Assembly: GCF_001544475.1 (NCBI RefSeq)
Contig: NZ_FCNW02000049.1
Span: forward strand, 1 to 44,654
Direction: 5' to 3'
Length of the DNA: 44,654 bases
Source of the DNA: Caballeronia humi
GTDB taxonomy: Bacteria > Pseudomonadota > Gammaproteobacteria > Burkholderiales > Burkholderiaceae
Within the stretch, counting starts at the first letter, position 1; the number at the start of each line of letters is the position of its first letter. Both the position numbers and the translations under genes were made by a program. Below are positions 7,447 to 16,309 of the stretch, piece by piece. Under the pieces are notes generated by a model. The model worked only from the letters and a program-made list of their open reading frames with translations. It had not been told where the DNA came from and ran no database searches.

Positions 7447-9812
7447 TACGCCGGCTGACACGCCAGCTGATACGCGGCGCTTTCGTCTGCGCGCTTGTGT
7501 TCGCCACGCGTGCCGCTGCCGGTAGCGGTTTGGACGACTCGGCCCGCGCACAACTCGAACGTATTGTGATCGCACAGATCGACGCCGGACGGATTCCGGG
7601 CGCAGTCGTTATGGTCGGCGATGCACACGGGGTTTCGTATGCGAGAGCGTTCGGGATGCGTGTCGTCTCGCCCCGGCCCGAGCCGATGACGCTCGATACC
7701 GTATTCGATCTCGCCTCGCTCACGAAACCGGTCGCCACGACGACGGCAGTTATGCAGCTCGTCGAGGAGGGGCGCCTGCAGCTCGATGCGCCAGTGGCAC
7801 GATACTGGCCCGAGTTCGCTGCAAACGGAAAGCAGGACGTCACGCTGCGTCAATTGCTTTCACATACCTCGGGTCTGCGCCCAGATTTGCCCTCGTTATC
7901 TGCTGCACACACACGCGCAGACGTGTTACGCGAGGTATTGGCGGAGCAACTGCAAGCGGAGCCCGGCACCCGCGTAATCTACAGTGACCTCAACTTCGTG
8001 GTGCTCGGCGTACTCGTCGAACGCGTCACTCATCGTTCGCTCGACACCTACTGCCGCGCCTACATCTTCGCTCCTCTTGGCATGCGTGATACCGGCTTCC
8101 TCCCGGACCGCGCCCGCGCCTCGCGAAGCGCGGCAACAACGCCCGATCGGTTCGGTATGCGCCGCGGCCGCGTTCACGATCCGACAGCGGCGCGCATGGG
8201 CGGCGTATCGGGCCATGCAGGCGTGTTCTCGACCGCTCGCGATCTCGCCCAATTTGCACAGATGATTCTGAACGCAGGCCGTGCAGGCGAGTTGCGAATC
8301 TTGCAACCGTCGAGCGTCACTGCGCTCGCAATGCCTGCAACGTCTGCAGCTCTCGCCTCCGCGTCACCGATGCGCGCTCTTGGATGGGAACTCTACGCTC
8401 CGCTGGCCTCGAATCGTGGCCGACTACCCGCTGTCGGATCGATCGGCCACACCGGCTATACAGGCACGGCAATCTGGATTGATTTCGCGTCGCGGAAGTT
8501 CCTCGTGATTCTCACGAATCGTGTGCATCCGGATGACCGGGGCGACGCCCGACCCCTGCGCGAACAAGTCGTCGCACTGCTGGCAAGCCGCGAGCCACCG
8601 CTCTCCGCCCACGAACTCGCCCGACTGCTGCCGTGGGCCGCCTCCGCCATCGATGCGGCATCCGCCCTGCCTGTCTCGAAGGGTCCGGTCAGAACCGGCA
8701 TCGACGTCCTGGAGGACGACCTGTTCGCTCCACTCGCGGGCTTAAGAATAGGCCTCGTCACGAATCATAGCGGTTTTGATTCACGAGGCAGGCGCACGAT
8801 CGACGTGCTCGCGCAGGCACCGGGCGTCACGCTGGCGACGCTGTTTGCACCGGAGCATGGACTCGGCACGGATCGCGACGAGCGAATCGACGATGCACGC
8901 GACCCCGCGACAGGCCTCGTCGTCCACAGTCTCTATACAGGCGGGCGCCGGTTTGCGGATGCCGCTCTTAAGGGCCTCGACGCGCTTGTGTTCGACATTC
9001 AGGATGCGGGCGTGCGCTTCTTCACCTACGAAACCACGCTCGGCTATGCGCTTGAGGCCGCGGCGCACCGCCATATTCCGCTGTTTGTGCTTGATCGCCC
9101 GGACCCGCTCGGCGGCGACACCTTCGGCGGACCGATGCTCGATGCCGGACATGAATCGTTCACCGGCTATTTCCCGTTACCGCTCATGCCTGGCTTAACC
9201 GTTGGCGAGCTGGCGTCATTGTTCAACCGCGAGCGACACATTGAAGCCGATTTGCGGGTCATACCGATGCGCAACTATCGACGCTCGATGCGTATGGCCG
9301 ATACGGGGCTCGGCTGGGTCCCGCTATCGCCGAACCTGCGCACGCCTTCACAATTGAACCTCTATCCGGATGTCGCATTGCTCGAGGGAGCCAACGTGAG
9401 CGTCGGACGCGGCACGCCGCACCCGTTCGAATGGATCGGCGCGCCCTGGATCGATGCCATGCGCCTTGTGCGGGCGCTCAACGCGCTCGACCTCGGCGTC
9501 CAATTCGGACCAATCGACTTCCTGCCTACGGAGTCTGCTTATCGCGGCATGCCGTGTCATGGTGTCGCCATCGTCGCGCACGACCGGTCTCGTCCGCCGG
9601 GCCGTGTCGGCGTGGCGTTGCTTGCCACGCTGCACGCGCTCTACCCGCAAGAATTTGATCTTGCTGCCACGCGCGAGTCGGTAGGTTCGCAGGCTGTGTG
9701 GGAAGCCGTGCGCGATGGTGCAAGCCTTGAAGCACTCGACGTCATCGAAGCAGATCGGATCGAGCGATTTGCGCGGCTTCGGGCGCCTTACCTGCGTTAC
9801 CCGGACGAGTGA
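7392..9812 (+). CDS. Fusion of AmiE-like serine hydrolase and NamZ-like exo-muramidase (DUF1343)
   Basis: An 806-residue two-domain exported protein. Residues about 20-43 form a signal segment. Residues 48-415 are a beta-lactamase-fold serine hydrolase with the catalytic SLTK at 109-112, the Tyr motif YSD at 197-199 and a KTG-like HTG in GSIGHTGYTG. From about 433 to the end is DUF1343, the NamZ family of exo-beta-N-acetylmuramidases (GLVTNHSGFDSRGRRTID, APEHGLGTD, DIQDAGVRFFTY, PNLRTPSQLNLYPD, SVGRGTPHPFEW). In Bacillus subtilis separate genes for NamZ and the beta-lactamase-like amidase AmiE sit in one cell-wall-recycling operon, so the fusion is best read as amidase plus exo-muramidase. 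It overlaps the previous gene by 55 bases. The exact start is uncertain (7392 or 7401). Confidence 0.88.
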   Translation: MDAMEPAQSLRCRRPAALIRRLTRQLIRGAFVCALVFATRAAAGSGLDDSARAQLERIVIAQIDAGRIPGAVVMVGDAHGVSYARAFGMRVVSPRPEPMTLDTVFDLASLTKPVATTTAVMQLVEEGRLQLDAPVARYWPEFAANGKQDVTLRQLLSHTSGLRPDLPSLSAAHTRADVLREVLAEQLQAEPGTRVIYSDLNFVVLGVLVERVTHRSLDTYCRAYIFAPLGMRDTGFLPDRARASRSAATTPDRFGMRRGRVHDPTAARMGGVSGHAGVFSTARDLAQFAQMILNAGRAGELRILQPSSVTALAMPATSAALASASPMRALGWELYAPLASNRGRLPAVGSIGHTGYTGTAIWIDFASRKFLVILTNRVHPDDRGDARPLREQVVALLASREPPLSAHELARLLPWAASAIDAASALPVSKGPVRTGIDVLEDDLFAPLAGLRIGLVTNHSGFDSRGRRTIDVLAQAPGVTLATLFAPEHGLGTDRDERIDDARDPATGLVVHSLYTGGRRFADAALKGLDALVFDIQDAGVRFFTYETTLGYALEAAAHRHIPLFVLDRPDPLGGDTFGGPMLDAGHESFTGYFPLPLMPGLTVGELASLFNRERHIEADLRVIPMRNYRRSMRMADTGLGWVPLSPNLRTPSQLNLYPDVALLEGANVSVGRGTPHPFEWIGAPWIDAMRLVRALNALDLGVQFGPIDFLPTESAYRGMPCHGVAIVAHDRSRPPGRVGVALLATLHALYPQEFDLAATRESVGSQAVWEAVRDGASLEALDVIEADRIERFARLRAPYLRYPDE

Positions 9813-9826
9813 AGCAACGCGCATCG

Positions 9827-10408
9827 TTAAATGTCGCCGTTCCACGGCCAATTCGAATCCGAACGGCGACCGCTCTCGACGCTCTCACGGGATGCGGAAG
9901 ACTTTTCGTTTTGATAACGTTCGATATCGCTCTCATCCGATGGTTCGTCGGGCGATACGGTCTGCATGTCGCCGGCTGGCATTTCGATCGTTGCGGATTC
10001 ATCGCTGGCATTTTCTTCGGTTACCTCGGCGTCGATAATTCGCCGCACGTCGATGCCAAACCAGGGAACGTCCTTCCTGAGCATCGCCACGTAAGCGTGC
10101 CAGCCGACGGAGTTCGTTGAAAACAGACTATCGTGTACGGTGCGCTCAAGCGCAGTGCGGTTCAGCGTCGCCTCGAGCAACCGACGCGGCCACGAACAGT
10201 AAGCGTTCGCCGCATTTCGGACAAACTCACGCGCCGTCATCCGCGTCGATACCTGACCGAGTAACGGGAACCGGCGAAGTGCCTCGTCGTCGGCTATGAG
10301 GTCGTGTACGAGTCGGAGGTCCTGTCCGCAACCGGCGACGTAGCGCACAGTCTCCAATGCGTCTCCAAGATGAAGCAAAAGCGCGCGGCGTTCAAAAGCA
10401 TCCTTCAT
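9827..10408 (-). CDS. Hypothetical protein with acidic tail
   Basis: A 193-residue protein I do not recognise. Residues 1-130 look helical and soluble (LLLHLGDALETVRYV, REFVRNAANAYCSWP). The last 60 are rich in Glu, Ser and Asp and probably disordered. No signal peptide or membrane segment. It follows the exported Met-rich gene on the same strand, 126 bases downstream, so it may share that gene's FNR-type promoter. It converges with the muramidase fusion, with only 14 bases between stops. Confidence 0.65.
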   Translation of the reverse strand: MKDAFERRALLLHLGDALETVRYVAGCGQDLRLVHDLIADDEALRRFPLLGQVSTRMTAREFVRNAANAYCSWPRRLLEATLNRTALERTVHDSLFSTNSVGWHAYVAMLRKDVPWFGIDVRRIIDAEVTEENASDESATIEMPAGDMQTVSPDEPSDESDIERYQNEKSSASRESVESGRRSDSNWPWNGDI

Positions 10409-10534
10409 CTTCGCTTCTCCTGCTGTAGCCCGACCAGCAATGCGCGCTCGAAGACGCAGGCCAGCCCTGGCAGATTGGCTCTAACGCCATGTCGTCTCGC
10501 CTCATGCACCGAGCGCTTTCGCCGGCGCGTCGAA

Positions 10535-11284
10535 TCAGGATCGGGATGCCGTCGGCCACGTAAGCGTCATGCTGACGCCACCGCTCTTGGGCACGTCGAT
10601 GGAGCGCTCCTGCGATACGCCATCGGACGTCGCGTTCAGCCGGTACCGGCCTTGCGGAAGCCGAGCGAAAAGATAGGGACCGTCCGAGGTGGCGGAGAAC
10701 ACGAGCGTCCCGTCCGCGCGGCGCAGCTGCACGGTGACGCCCGAAAGATACTCGCCGATGTTTGACACGAACGTCGCTCGCGTGTTGTAGGAAGACGCGA
10801 GCCGCTTGAATGCGGTGGCCTCGTCTTCCCCCACGCCTCCGGTCACATACGGGATGCCGTCGTACTTCCGGATCGCGACATTGCCTGGCGGCGGCTTATC
10901 GCCCGTTCCCGCTCTCGATGCTGCAGGCCCACAACCCATGCCCATCATCCCTTGCATATGCGGGCCGGGCGCGCCAGCGCCAGACCCCATCATAGCGCCT
11001 GCTTCCCCGATCGTGCCGGGTAGCGCGACACCCTGCTCGCGCGAGCGCTCGGCTACCAGTTGATGCATGCGCCGCGAGACAGCCCGACGTTCCTCGGGCG
11101 TCGCTGCGCTTTGCATCTGCGTGCAGAAGTCTGCACGCTCCTCGTTGCTGAGAAGGGTTCCCATCATGGGAGGCTGACCGTCCGGCGCCCGCACGGGCGG
11201 GCTTGCGCCGGCGGCCGCGCCCGTGGCGGATATGGTGAACAACGCTACGGCGGTCACGCTGCGAAGCGACGACTTGGACATCAT
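10535..11284 (-). CDS. Exported protein with Met/Gly-rich linker and carboxypeptidase-regulatory-like domain
   Basis: About 249 residues. The N-terminus is a signal peptide (SVTAVALFTISATGAAAGA). Next comes a charged helical section (EERADFCTQMQSAATPEERRAV) like small periplasmic stress proteins, then a Met/Gly/His-rich stretch (GPHMQGMMGMGCGP) that could bind copper or another soft metal. The end is a beta-sandwich like carboxypeptidase regulatory domains (GVTVQLRRADGTLVFSATSDGPYLFARLPQGRYRL). GGAGG lies 3 bases before the first of two ATGs and 6 before the second, so 11281 may be the true start. An FNR-type box is centred about 74 bp upstream. Function unknown. Confidence 0.72.
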   Translation of the reverse strand: MMSKSSLRSVTAVALFTISATGAAAGASPPVRAPDGQPPMMGTLLSNEERADFCTQMQSAATPEERRAVSRRMHQLVAERSREQGVALPGTIGEAGAMMGSGAGAPGPHMQGMMGMGCGPAASRAGTGDKPPPGNVAIRKYDGIPYVTGGVGEDEATAFKRLASSYNTRATFVSNIGEYLSGVTVQLRRADGTLVFSATSDGPYLFARLPQGRYRLNATSDGVSQERSIDVPKSGGVSMTLTWPTASRS

Positions 11285-11351
11285 GTACCTCCATACGAAT
11301 CAGGCGAGCACTGGGCCACTACAAGTTTGACAACAGGACACCCCCACAGGA

Positions 11352-11365
11352 TTGATCTCGGTCAA
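11352..11365 (-). promoter_or_regulatory. FNR/Anr-type box upstream of the Met-rich exported protein
   Basis: TTGATCTCGGTCAA, one base from a perfect dyad, centred about 74 bp from the minus-strand start. A second box at 11436 serves the divergent arc genes. Confidence 0.7.
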
Positions 11366-11435
11366 CGAGACGACACATGCTCAGTGCGGGTCGTGACGTC
11401 TGGACCGCATCAGTAAACCGTCGTCGCAGGGAAAG

Positions 11436-11449
11436 CTGATCCACGTCAA
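11436..11449 (+). promoter_or_regulatory. FNR/Anr-type box upstream of arcDABC
   Basis: CTGATCCACGTCAA, centred about 65 bp upstream of the arcD ATG. An A/T-rich -10-like ACTAAA lies about 21 bp downstream, as expected for an FNR-activated class II promoter. Anr control of arcDABC is established in Pseudomonas aeruginosa. Confidence 0.65.
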
Positions 11450-11507
11450 GAAAGCCCGTGCTCATGCATGACTAAATGCAATCATTGCCAGGTGATGGAG
11501 CCTCGCC

Positions 11508-12988
11508 ATGAAACATTTCGCCGATCATCTGCCGGCCACGCCGATCCCGGCCGCACGCCCCGGGGCTGTCGCTGCCATTCCGAAGCGACTGAAGCTAGGT
11601 TTGCTCATCGCGCTCGTGGTTGGATCAATGATCGGCAGCGGTGTGTTCTCGTTACCGCAGAACATGGCTGCCGGGGCGGGAGCGGGTGCTGTGGTCATCG
11701 GTTGGCTGATCACCGGCATCGGCATGCTGATGCTCGCCTTCGTCTACCAGACGCTGGCGATGCGCAAGCCCGAACTCGATAACGGCATCTATGCCTACGC
11801 GCGGGCAGGCGCCGGCGACTTTGTCGGGTTCAACTCCGCGTGGGGTTACTGGGTCAGCGCGTGGTTCGGCAATGTCGGCTACCTTGTGATCGTGTTCGGC
11901 ACGCTCGGCTACTTCGTTCCAGCGTTTGGCGAAGGCAATACCCGCTTGGCAATCGCGGGTGCCTCAGTGCTGTTGTGGATCCTACATCTCGTCATCTTGC
12001 GTGGCGTGCGCGGTGCCACCGTGCTTAACGCAGTCACTACCTTCGCCAAGATTGTCCCGCTGCTCGCCTTCATCGCACTGGCCGTGACCGCCTTCAGTAG
12101 CCAGGCCTTTGAACAGGACTTCTGGGGCACCCCGAAGCTCGGATCCGTCTTCGCGCAGGTCAAGAGCACGATGCTGATCACGGTCTGGGTATTTATCGGT
12201 ATCGAAGGTGCCAGCGTGGTTTCAGCGCGCGCCGAACATCGCCAGGACGTCGGTCGCGCAGCGCTCTACGGCTTCGCGATCGTGTTGCTGTTGCTGATGG
12301 CCGTATCGCTGCTTTCGCCCGGCATCGTCCCGCAGGCGGAGCTCGCCGCGATGGAAAACCCGTCGATGGCCGGCGTGCTGGAGAAGGCAGTCGGCACGTG
12401 GGGGGCAGTCATGATCAGCCTCGGGCTGCTCGCTTCCGTCGGTGGGGCGCTGCTCGCATGGACACTTCTGGCCGCCGAGACCCTATTTACGCCCGCCTCG
12501 GGCGGCGTCATGCCCCGCTTCCTTTCGCGGGAAAACGACCATGGCGTCCCGGCCAATGCCTTGTGGGTGACGAACGGCCTGGTACAACTCTTCCTGATTG
12601 TCACGCTGGTCTCCAGCGCGACCTATCAGGCGCTGATCTCGCTCGCCACGTCGATGTCCTCGTCCCCTATCTGTTCTCGGCTGTCTATGCCGTGCGCATT
12701 GCTGCGCGCGGCGACGCCTATGCTGCGGCCGATCGAATGCGCACCCGTGACCTGGTGGTCGCGGTGCTGGCGACAACTTACTGCTGCTGGCTTCTGTACG
12801 CGGCAGGTCCAAAATATCTGTTGCTCAGCGCGTTGCTCTATGCGCCCGGCATACTTCTGTACGGATGGGCCAAGCGCGAACAGGGGGCACGTCTTTTCAA
12901 GCCGTTCGAAGTCGCGATCCTGACTGCGATCATCGTTCTCGCCGCGCTCGCCGCCTATCTGCTGACAAGCGGCACGCTGGGTCTGTGA
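11508..12988 (+). pseudogene. arcD: ArcD-type arginine/ornithine antiporter, one frameshift
   Basis: Inner-membrane amino-acid permease of the basic amino acid/polyamine antiporter family, which swaps arginine for ornithine to feed the deiminase pathway. From KLGLLIALVVGSMIGSGVFSLPQNMA onward the sequence shows the family signature and about ten hydrophobic helices. After YQALISLATSM the reading must move to another frame, which continues as VLVPYLFSAVYAVRIAARGD and ends at LLTSGTLGL. One base missing near 12657 explains it. Without a correction the protein would lose its last helices and gain an unrelated tail. First gene of arcDABC; arcA begins 13 bases after its proper stop. Real decay and sequencing indel are both possible. 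Confidence 0.85.
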
Positions 12989-13001
12989 GCAGGGAGCCGT
13001 C

Positions 13002-14217
13002 ATGGAATTCGGTGTCTTCTCTGAGGTCGGCACATTGCGCAAGGTTTTGGTCTGCCGGTCGGGCCTGGCGCAGGCGCGCCTCACACCGGCCAACTGCCGC
13101 GAGTTGCTGTTCGACGACGTACTGTGGGTGGCGCAGGCGAAAACAGACCACTATGGCTTCGTGAACGCGATGCAGGACCGGGGGATAGAAGTCTTCGATA
13201 CGAACGATCTCCTCGCCGACATCCTCCGAACGCACGAGGCACGTAACTGGATTCTCGACCGCAAGCTGTCTCCGGGCACGGTAGATCAGGAACTGGCCTC
13301 GCAATTACGCCCGTGGCTCGACGAAATGAAGCCGGAGGAGCTCGCCACGCGACTGATCGGCGGAATCGTGCGGGGCGAGTTGCCTTTCGTACCGGCTGGC
13401 CTCGTGTCGAGTTGCATTGGCCCTTGCGGCTTCCTGCTCGCACCGTTACCGAATGCGCTATTCACCCGAGATAACTGTTGCTGGATCAATGACGGCGTCG
13501 TGCTTGGCTCGATGTATTGGCCCGCGCGCCGTCAGGAGACACTTCTTACTGCGGCCATCTACCAATTTCATCATCGCTTCAACACCCAAACCCGCATCTG
13601 GTGGGGCGATCCGGATGTGGACCATGGAGGCGCAACCCTCGAAGGCGGCGATGTCATGCCGCTGTCGCGAGACGTCGTCGTGGTTGGTATGGGTGAGCGC
13701 ACGTCCCCTCAGGCCGTGACACAACTCGCACGCTCGCTTTTCGCGCGCGAGGCCGCGACACACGTGATCGCCGCGCGCTTGCCACCCTCGCGCGGGGCAA
13801 TGCATCTCGATACCGTCTTCACCTTCTGTGATCGCGACCTCGTCACGATCTTCCCGAAAATCGTCAACGGCATTTGCTGCACGAGCCTGCGACCCGGAGA
13901 AACCCGGCGAGCTCGACGTGCGTGCCGAATCGGCGCCCTTTCTGGATCTTGTGGCACGTTCGATAGGCCTGAAAAAGCTATGCGCTATCGGAACGGGTGG
14001 CGACGAGTGGGAAGTCGAGCGCGAGCAATGGGACGACGGCAACAACGTCATCGCGCTGGCGCCGGGCGTCGTTGTTGCCTACAACCGCAACGTCTACACC
14101 AATACGCTCTTGCGCAAGGCTGGCGTGGAAGTCATCACAATTCCGAGCGCCGAGCTGGGACGCGGGCGCGGGGGCGGCCATTGCATGACCTGCCCGCTCG
14201 CGCGCGACGCTATCTAG
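13002..14217 (+). pseudogene. arcA: Arginine deiminase, one frameshift
   Basis: Cytoplasmic enzyme converting arginine to citrulline and ammonia, first step of the ATP-yielding deiminase pathway. Seen in the first frame: MEFGVFSEVGTLRKVLVCRSG, the FTRDN substrate loop, LEGGD and the catalytic MHLDTVFTF. After TSLRPGE the reading continues in another frame as KPGELDVRAES and ends with the active-site Cys motif GGGHCMTCPLARDAI. One missing G at about 13896 restores a single protein of about 405 residues, the family length. Left uncorrected, the catalytic Cys is lost and the enzyme is dead. arcB starts 24 bases later. Confidence 0.87.
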
Positions 14218-14241
14218 CCAGAACCCGAAGCCAACGACACC

Positions 14242-15240
14242 ATGCCATTTAATCTCCGCAACCGCAGCCTCCTGAACATGCAAGACTTCAGTCCCCGCGA
14301 CATCCGCTTCCTGATCGACCTTGCCGCCGAACTGAAGCGCGCGAAGTATGCGGGTAATGAGATCCCCAGGCTGACCGGGAAGAACATCGCGCTGATCTTC
14401 GAAAAAACCTCGACCCGAACGCGCTGCGCCTTCGAAGTCGCCGTGCACGATCAGGGCGGACATGTCACGAACATTGATTCGGCCGGCTCTCAGCTCGGCC
14501 GCAAGGAATCGCTCAGGGACACGGCGCGCGTTTTGGGACGCCTCTATGACGGAATCGAATACCGGGGTTTTCATCAAACAACCGTGGAGGAACTTGCGCA
14601 GTTTTCCCATGTTCCGGTGTGGAACGGTCTAACCGACGAATTCCATCCGACGCAAGTGCTTGCCGATCTGCTCACCATGGAAGAATTCGGCCAAAAGCCG
14701 CTGTCGGAACTTTCGTTCTGCTACCTCGGCGACGCCCGCTTCAACATGGGCAACTCGCTTCTGGTCGGCGGCGTCCAGATGGGGATGGACGTACGGATCG
14801 CGGCGCCGCGCGCGCGGTGGCCGCACGACGAACTTGTCGCGCAAATGCTCGCGCTGGCCGAAACCACCGGCGCGCGCGTCACGCTCGACGAAGATCCGTT
14901 CGTCTCGGTCGATGGCGTGGACTTCGTCTATACCGACGTGTGGGTATCGATGGGAGAGCCGCTCGACGTGTGGGGTGAGCGCATCGAACTGCTCAGACCG
15001 TATCAGGTCAATGCCGCGCTGATGAAAGCCACCGGCAAACCACGTGCCCGCTTCATGCATTGTTTGCCCGCGTATCACACTGTCGAGACCGAGATCGGCC
15101 AACAGATTCACGAGAAATACGGCTTGTCGGAGCTCGAAGTCACCGACGACGTGTTCGAATCGGATGCCTCGATCGTATTTTCGCAAGCCGAGAACCGAAT
15201 GCATACAATCAAGGCCGTGCTGGTCGCAACGCTAGGATAG
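14242..15240 (+). CDS. arcB: Catabolic ornithine carbamoyltransferase
   Basis: Converts citrulline and phosphate to ornithine and carbamoyl phosphate, the second step of the arginine deiminase pathway. Intact at 332 residues. Seen: the carbamoyl-phosphate motif STRTR in EKTSTRTRCAFEV, the QLGRKESLRDTARVLGR loop, DEFHPTQVLADLLTM, and the ornithine-binding HCLPA loop near residue 272. The residues around MPFNLRNRSLLNMQDFS suit the catabolic ArcB branch, as does the position between arcA and arcC. Confidence 0.96.
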   Translation: MPFNLRNRSLLNMQDFSPRDIRFLIDLAAELKRAKYAGNEIPRLTGKNIALIFEKTSTRTRCAFEVAVHDQGGHVTNIDSAGSQLGRKESLRDTARVLGRLYDGIEYRGFHQTTVEELAQFSHVPVWNGLTDEFHPTQVLADLLTMEEFGQKPLSELSFCYLGDARFNMGNSLLVGGVQMGMDVRIAAPRARWPHDELVAQMLALAETTGARVTLDEDPFVSVDGVDFVYTDVWVSMGEPLDVWGERIELLRPYQVNAALMKATGKPRARFMHCLPAYHTVETEIGQQIHEKYGLSELEVTDDVFESDASIVFSQAENRMHTIKAVLVATLG

Positions 15241-15249
15241 GACGACGTC

Positions 15250-16161
15250 ATGCGCATACTCGTTGCACTGGGAGGCAACGCGCTTTTGCGGCGCGATGAA
15301 CCGCTCACGATCTCAAATCAGATCAACAATATCCGCAAGGCCGCGCAGCAACTCGCGCGGCTGGCCGACGGTCATCAACTGATCGTCGCCCATGGCAACG
15401 GCCCACAGGTCGGTCTGCTGGCCCTACAGGCTGCTGCAGCGAACGCGGACGCAACGCCGCTCGACGTGCTCGATGCCGAATCGGAAGGCATGATCGGCTA
15501 TCTGATCGAACAGGAGCTGGCAAATGCAATCCCGCTGACCCGTCCGGTCGCCACGCTGCTCACGCGAGTCGCTGTTGCAGCAGACGATCCGGCCTTTGAA
15601 CACCCGACCAAGCCGATTGGCCCGGTGTACGAGCAGAGCGAGGCCAAGCGTCTTGCGGTTGCCAACGGGTGGAAGATCGCGCCGGACGGAGCCGGCTTCC
15701 GTCGTGTCGTCGCTTCGCCGAAGCCCCGGTGCTTCATGGAACTCCAGCCAATCCGATGTCTGCTGGATCACGGCACGATCGTCATCGCCGCAGGAGGCGG
15801 TGGTATTCCCGTGACCGTCGGAGACGACGGCAGAACCTGCTCGGGCATCGAGGCGGTCATCGACAAAGACCTGTGCGCAGCGCTTCTGGCCACTGAAGTG
15901 GACGCCGACATCCTGCTCATCGTGACCGACGTGAACGCGGTCTATCTCGACTGGCGCACTCCGCACCAACGTCCGCTGCGGGAGGGGACAGTTTCCGAAT
16001 TGCGGACGATGTCGTTCGCAGCGGGATCGATGGGTCCCAAAGTACAAGCGGCTTGCGACTTCGTACAGCAAACCGGACGGCCTGCCGTCATTGGCGCACT
16101 CGACCAGATAGAGGAAATGCTGAGCGGCGCCGCAGGGACTCGGATCGTAAGTGATGGCTAA
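15250..16161 (+). CDS. arcC: Carbamate kinase
   Basis: Transfers phosphate from carbamoyl phosphate to ADP, making the ATP of the deiminase pathway. Intact at 303 residues of the amino-acid-kinase fold. Seen: MRILVALGGNALLRRDEPL, VAHGNGPQVGLLALQ, the IAAGGGGIPV nucleotide loop, VIDKDLCAALLA, ILLIVTDVNAVYLDW and the GSMGPKVQAACDF end motif. It follows arcB by 9 bases and closes the operon. If arcD and arcA are truly broken, it and arcB could still use citrulline or carbamoyl phosphate from elsewhere. Confidence 0.96.
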   Translation: MRILVALGGNALLRRDEPLTISNQINNIRKAAQQLARLADGHQLIVAHGNGPQVGLLALQAAAANADATPLDVLDAESEGMIGYLIEQELANAIPLTRPVATLLTRVAVAADDPAFEHPTKPIGPVYEQSEAKRLAVANGWKIAPDGAGFRRVVASPKPRCFMELQPIRCLLDHGTIVIAAGGGGIPVTVGDDGRTCSGIEAVIDKDLCAALLATEVDADILLIVTDVNAVYLDWRTPHQRPLREGTVSELRTMSFAAGSMGPKVQAACDFVQQTGRPAVIGALDQIEEMLSGAAGTRIVSDG

Positions 16162-16309
16162 CGCGGGCGAGACCATCGCCGAGTTACCGCTTCTGTGCTG
16201 AACTATTGAGGAGGGCGCTTCCGGGCAGCGCCATATTGTCCGCGCCGAATGAATAAAGCGGCCCGCCGTTGAATCCCAAGTATCCCCCTCATTTCGCCCA
16301 GGCACCGCC

